A stretch of DNA of 64,000 nucleotides from Chitinophaga pinensis. Its GTDB lineage: Bacteria > Bacteroidota > Bacteroidia > Chitinophagales > Chitinophagaceae. Below are positions 61,324-64,000 of the stretch, piece by piece. The DNA lies in NCBI GenBank assembly GCA_902167325.1, contig LR632930.1, forward strand, positions 248,001 through 312,000, written 5' to 3'. The notes beneath the pieces were generated by a model, which did not search any database, was not told the DNA's origin, and saw only the letters and a program-made list of their open reading frames with translations. Within the stretch, counting starts at the first letter, position 1. Each line of letters starts with the position of its first letter. Both the position numbers and the translations under genes were made by a program.

Positions 61324-63432
61324 TTAATGGCTTACACGCTTGAAGCGCAGCCTTACGGAATTGACCGCCAATACTACATCGGAAAGCCCCATTACCAATG
61401 CGCCCACTATGGGATTAAGAAACCCCAGTGCAGCCACGGGAATGGCCACCACGTTGTAAATGAATGCCCAGAAAAGATTTTGTTTGATGGTAAGGTAAGT
61501 ATGCTTGCCGAGGCCCATGGCCAGCGGCAGCGCGCCCAGGTGGTTGTTAAGTAAAATGACGTTTGCACTTTGCATGGCCACTTGTGTGGAATCGCTGAGT
61601 GAAATGCCGATTGTCGCTTTCGCCAGTGCAGGGGCATCATTGATGCCATCCCCCACCATTGCCGTAGGCGCTTCGTTCATCAGCGTTCCGATCATATCGA
61701 GCTTCTGCTTTGGCGATTGCTCGGCATACCATGCATCGATTCCCAGCTCCGCCGCCATTTCGCGGCATTTGCGGGTAGTGTCTCCACTGAGCAGTATGGT
61801 TCGGATACCGGACGCATGCAGGCTTTGGATCACCTGTACGGCTTCGGGGCGCAGCTCATCGGTAAAGTCGAGCCAGCCGGCGAGGGTACCGTTTTTCAGG
61901 AGGTAAATGTTATGCGAATCATCATCCGTAAGTGCTTTCGCCATGAGGTACGAGCCCAGCTTCCATTCGTTACCTTCCTGATCTGCGGCCTGCATACCGA
62001 GGCCTTTGATTTCCCGAACCTGGCGGAGGGTTGTTTCCCGTGTTCCTTTCCAGGTGGCGCTGATAGAGCGGGCTATGGGGTGGGAAGAATATTTTTCGAG
62101 GCTGAAAACGAGAGAGCGGAAAGTGTCATCATCAATGCCAATGGCTTTCCACTGGCCGATGCTGAGTTTGCCTGTGGTGAGGGTCCCGGTTTTATCGAAT
62201 ACGATCTGACGGATGTTACGGAACTGCTCCAGCGTGTTGGCACCTTTAATGAGGATACCGTTGCGCGCAGCACGGCCCAGGCCTACCATAACAGCAGCCG
62301 GGGTGGCGAGGCCCATTGCGCAGGGGCAGGCGATCACCAGTACGGCGATGGCCCGCATCATGGCAACCGACACATCGGTACCGCCGATGAAATACCATCC
62401 TAAAAACGTAACCACTGCAATACCCAGTACCACCGGTACAAAAATGGCGCTGATCCTGTCGGCCAGTTTCTGCATGGGCGGCTTATTACCCTGTGCCTGC
62501 TTTACGAGGTCGATGATGTAGGAAAGCACGGTGTCTTTCCCGGTTGCCGTAATGTATACTTTGATGCTGCCATCTTCGAGGATGGTACCGCCTATTACTT
62601 TATCTTTTTCCTGCTTACCAACAGGCGCGCTTTCCCCGGTGATCATGGATTCGTTCACATGCCCGCTGCCCCAGTATATGGTGCCATCCATGGGAATTTT
62701 ATCGCCGGTATTAACGAGTACCCTGTCGCCGGTACGGAGTGCGCTGTTGTCCACTTCATCCACATGTTCTTCCCCATTCTCATGTACATGTAATCTGCGG
62801 GCGGTGGTATGCTGCAGCCTCGCCAGTTCGGCGATGGCAGTGGTGGTTGATTTGACGGAACGCTCTTCGAGGAGGTTGCCAAGGAATACGAGGGTGAGGA
62901 TGGCGGCGGTGGTTTCGAAAAACAGGTAATCTTCTCCAAGGCCCTGCACAGCACCTATGAGGCTGTAAGCGAAAGCCGCAGTAGCGCCAAGGGTTACGAG
63001 CACATCCATATTGGCAACGCCATTGCGCAGGGAGCGGAAGGCACTGGTTCCAAAATGCGCCATACCCACGAGGAATACCGGTAGGGTAAGGGCAAACTGT
63101 ACCCAGGGGTTATGGAGCCAATGCCAGCTTACCAACATATGCAGCAGCAAGGGAGCGGTGAAGATGGCACAGAAAATGAATTTGAAAGTAAGCGTTTTGT
63201 AGAATGGCTGCACGCGGGCTTCTGCCCCGGGGAGTACCACTTCGTACCCCAGTTTGTTGATACCGGTGATCACTTCATCCGCACTGGTGCCCTGTGGAAG
63301 ATTGAAACGCAATTCTTCCGTAGCCACGCTGATCGCCACATCTTCCATGCCTTTATTTTCGAGGTATTTGGAGATGGTAAGCGCGCAGCTGGTGCAATTC
63401 ATGCCTTTTACTTTACAACTGATCGTTTCCAT
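61324..63432 (-). CDS. Copper-type P1B ATPase
   Basis: A 702-residue heavy-metal ATPase. The start is ATG 63432, giving METISCKVKGMNC; 13 further in-frame codons upstream are not family-like. The single N-terminal metal-binding domain has CTSC in GMNCTSCALTI. The transport motif CPC is in VIACPCAMGLATPA, the phosphorylated Asp in FDKTGTLT, and the hinge motif GDGINDAPAL is near the C-terminus. The CPC plus CxxC set fits Cu+ export (CopA). The final membrane helix has a usual MxxSS-like region. No copper chaperone or regulator is adjacent. It is 38 bp upstream of the TRIC gene and may share its transcript. Confidence 0.94.
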   Translation of the reverse strand: METISCKVKGMNCTSCALTISKYLENKGMEDVAISVATEELRFNLPQGTSADEVITGINKLGYEVVLPGAEARVQPFYKTLTFKFIFCAIFTAPLLLHMLVSWHWLHNPWVQFALTLPVFLVGMAHFGTSAFRSLRNGVANMDVLVTLGATAAFAYSLIGAVQGLGEDYLFFETTAAILTLVFLGNLLEERSVKSTTTAIAELARLQHTTARRLHVHENGEEHVDEVDNSALRTGDRVLVNTGDKIPMDGTIYWGSGHVNESMITGESAPVGKQEKDKVIGGTILEDGSIKVYITATGKDTVLSYIIDLVKQAQGNKPPMQKLADRISAIFVPVVLGIAVVTFLGWYFIGGTDVSVAMMRAIAVLVIACPCAMGLATPAAVMVGLGRAARNGILIKGANTLEQFRNIRQIVFDKTGTLTTGKLSIGQWKAIGIDDDTFRSLVFSLEKYSSHPIARSISATWKGTRETTLRQVREIKGLGMQAADQEGNEWKLGSYLMAKALTDDDSHNIYLLKNGTLAGWLDFTDELRPEAVQVIQSLHASGIRTILLSGDTTRKCREMAAELGIDAWYAEQSPKQKLDMIGTLMNEAPTAMVGDGINDAPALAKATIGISLSDSTQVAMQSANVILLNNHLGALPLAMGLGKHTYLTIKQNLFWAFIYNVVAIPVAALGFLNPIVGALVMGLSDVVLAVNSVRLRFKRVSH

Positions 63433-63667
63433 ATGTAATACAAAATTACCCATGGCTGCCCGCAAACCCATAGGTTTTTAATGCAACAACCTTGCTATTT
63501 ACCACGCCGGACGCGCCATTCCGGGCTTCGGCAGGGCATTTCCCAATACAGCAGTTATTATTGCAACAAAGGTGCTTTTCAGGCCCTCAAATCCCCTGAA
63601 AACGCCATAAAACGGCAGTAAGTGGCCGGGAAGTATTAAATTTAGGCTTTGTAAAGGGCAGACACGT

Positions 63668-64000
63668 ATGAATTTGACTTTTTCACTGGATGAATTACCG
63701 GAAGTGGCCCGCCAGTTCTGGGCCGGTTTCCCGAAAGCGCGCGTTTTTGCGCTCAATGGCGAAATGGGGGCGGGTAAAACCACCTTTATTAAAGCCCTTT
63801 GTGCGGTGAAAGGCGTAAACGGCGCCACCGCCAGTCCCACCTTTTCCATCATCAACGAATACCGGTTCAAAGACGGCCGTGAGCAGGATAAAATCATCTA
63901 CCATCTGGACCTTTACCGGCTCAAAAATCTGGAGGAAGCCGTGGAAGCCGGCGTGGAAGACTGCCTTTACCACCCTTCCGCAGTATCGTTTGTGGAATGG
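63668..64000 (+). CDS. tsaE: tRNA threonylcarbamoyladenosine biosynthesis ATPase TsaE (5' part)
   Basis: The first 111 codons of the gene; the window edge cuts the C-terminus. The P-loop GEMGAGKTTF (about residues 31-40), the substrate-binding SPTFSIINEY and YHLDLYRL (Asp and Tyr of the Walker B-like region) and the late SFVEW are TsaE family motifs. TsaE powers the t6A modification complex TsaBDE. It is divergent from the copper ATPase with 235 bp between, where TAAATTTA at 63637-63644 is a one-mismatch -7 box. Confidence 0.95.
   Translation, partial: MNLTFSLDELPEVARQFWAGFPKARVFALNGEMGAGKTTFIKALCAVKGVNGATASPTFSIINEYRFKDGREQDKIIYHLDLYRLKNLEEAVEAGVEDCLYHPSAVSFVEW

Overview
The window reads as chromosomal DNA of a Bacteroidota bacterium, most likely family Chitinophagaceae and Chitinophaga-like. 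Evidence is the SusC/SusD pair with accessory lipoproteins, a PorX-type REC-PglZ regulator, a fused LpxC-FabZ, the tig-clpP-clpX order, and several exact TAnnTTTG (-7 type) promoter boxes with no Shine-Dalgarno-like signals. The genus is inferred; no rRNA or phylogenetic marker comparison was possible. I see no insertion sequence, prophage or CRISPR array.

Layout. 1-7.8 kb: end of a secreted protein of unknown function, a YfcH-type epimerase, then leftward genes for PabB, an extremely acidic AT-hook protein, PurA and a Rel/SpoT (p)ppGpp enzyme. 7.9-8.65 kb: tRNA-Leu(UAG) followed by a 144-bp tandem array that re-copies the 3' three quarters of the tRNA plus its terminator. 8.65-10.4 kb: a TlpA-like thioredoxin and an LEA14-like lipoprotein. 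10.8-27.3 kb: a polysaccharide/glycan-utilisation-type locus read leftward (AGE-family epimerase, FucP-type MFS, SusC, SusD, three DUF-domain lipoproteins and a 1003-residue ThuA-like/sugar dehydrogenase/PKD/cytochrome c lipoprotein), with a divergent ROK regulator and no recognisable glycoside hydrolase. 27.4-34.3 kb: a complete L-rhamnose operon (transporter, isomerase, kinase, aldolase-dehydrogenase fusion) with a divergent GntR regulator. 34.6-38.7 kb: tig-clpP-clpX plus a small protein. 38.8-47.6 kb: cupin, dihaem cytochrome c and a small AraC regulator; a GapN-like aldehyde dehydrogenase; acyl-CoA dehydrogenase; a ComEA-like protein; a PhnP-like hydrolase; and porX. 47.8-58.8 kb: an HD phosphohydrolase, the lipid A genes lpxD-lpxC/fabZ-lpxA with a lone ABC ATPase, an Atg22-like MFS, an MBL hydrolase, a lipoprotein, a HerA/YjgR-like ATPase, an SdpI-like protein and a Gfo/Idh oxidoreductase. 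58.8-64 kb: RecQ, a TRIC channel, a copper-type P-ATPase and the start of tsaE.

The items most worth a second look lie outside the genes. (1) The tRNA-Leu tandem array resembles the organisation of E. coli tyrT/rtT. (2) Two intergenic arrays have an exact 11-bp period, one of 15 phased units between clpP and clpX and one that folds into a 23-bp perfect hairpin near 10.6 kb. (3) A nested stem-loop lies in the susC leader. (4) The glycan locus lacks a hydrolase but carries an oxidative, haem-bearing lipoprotein.
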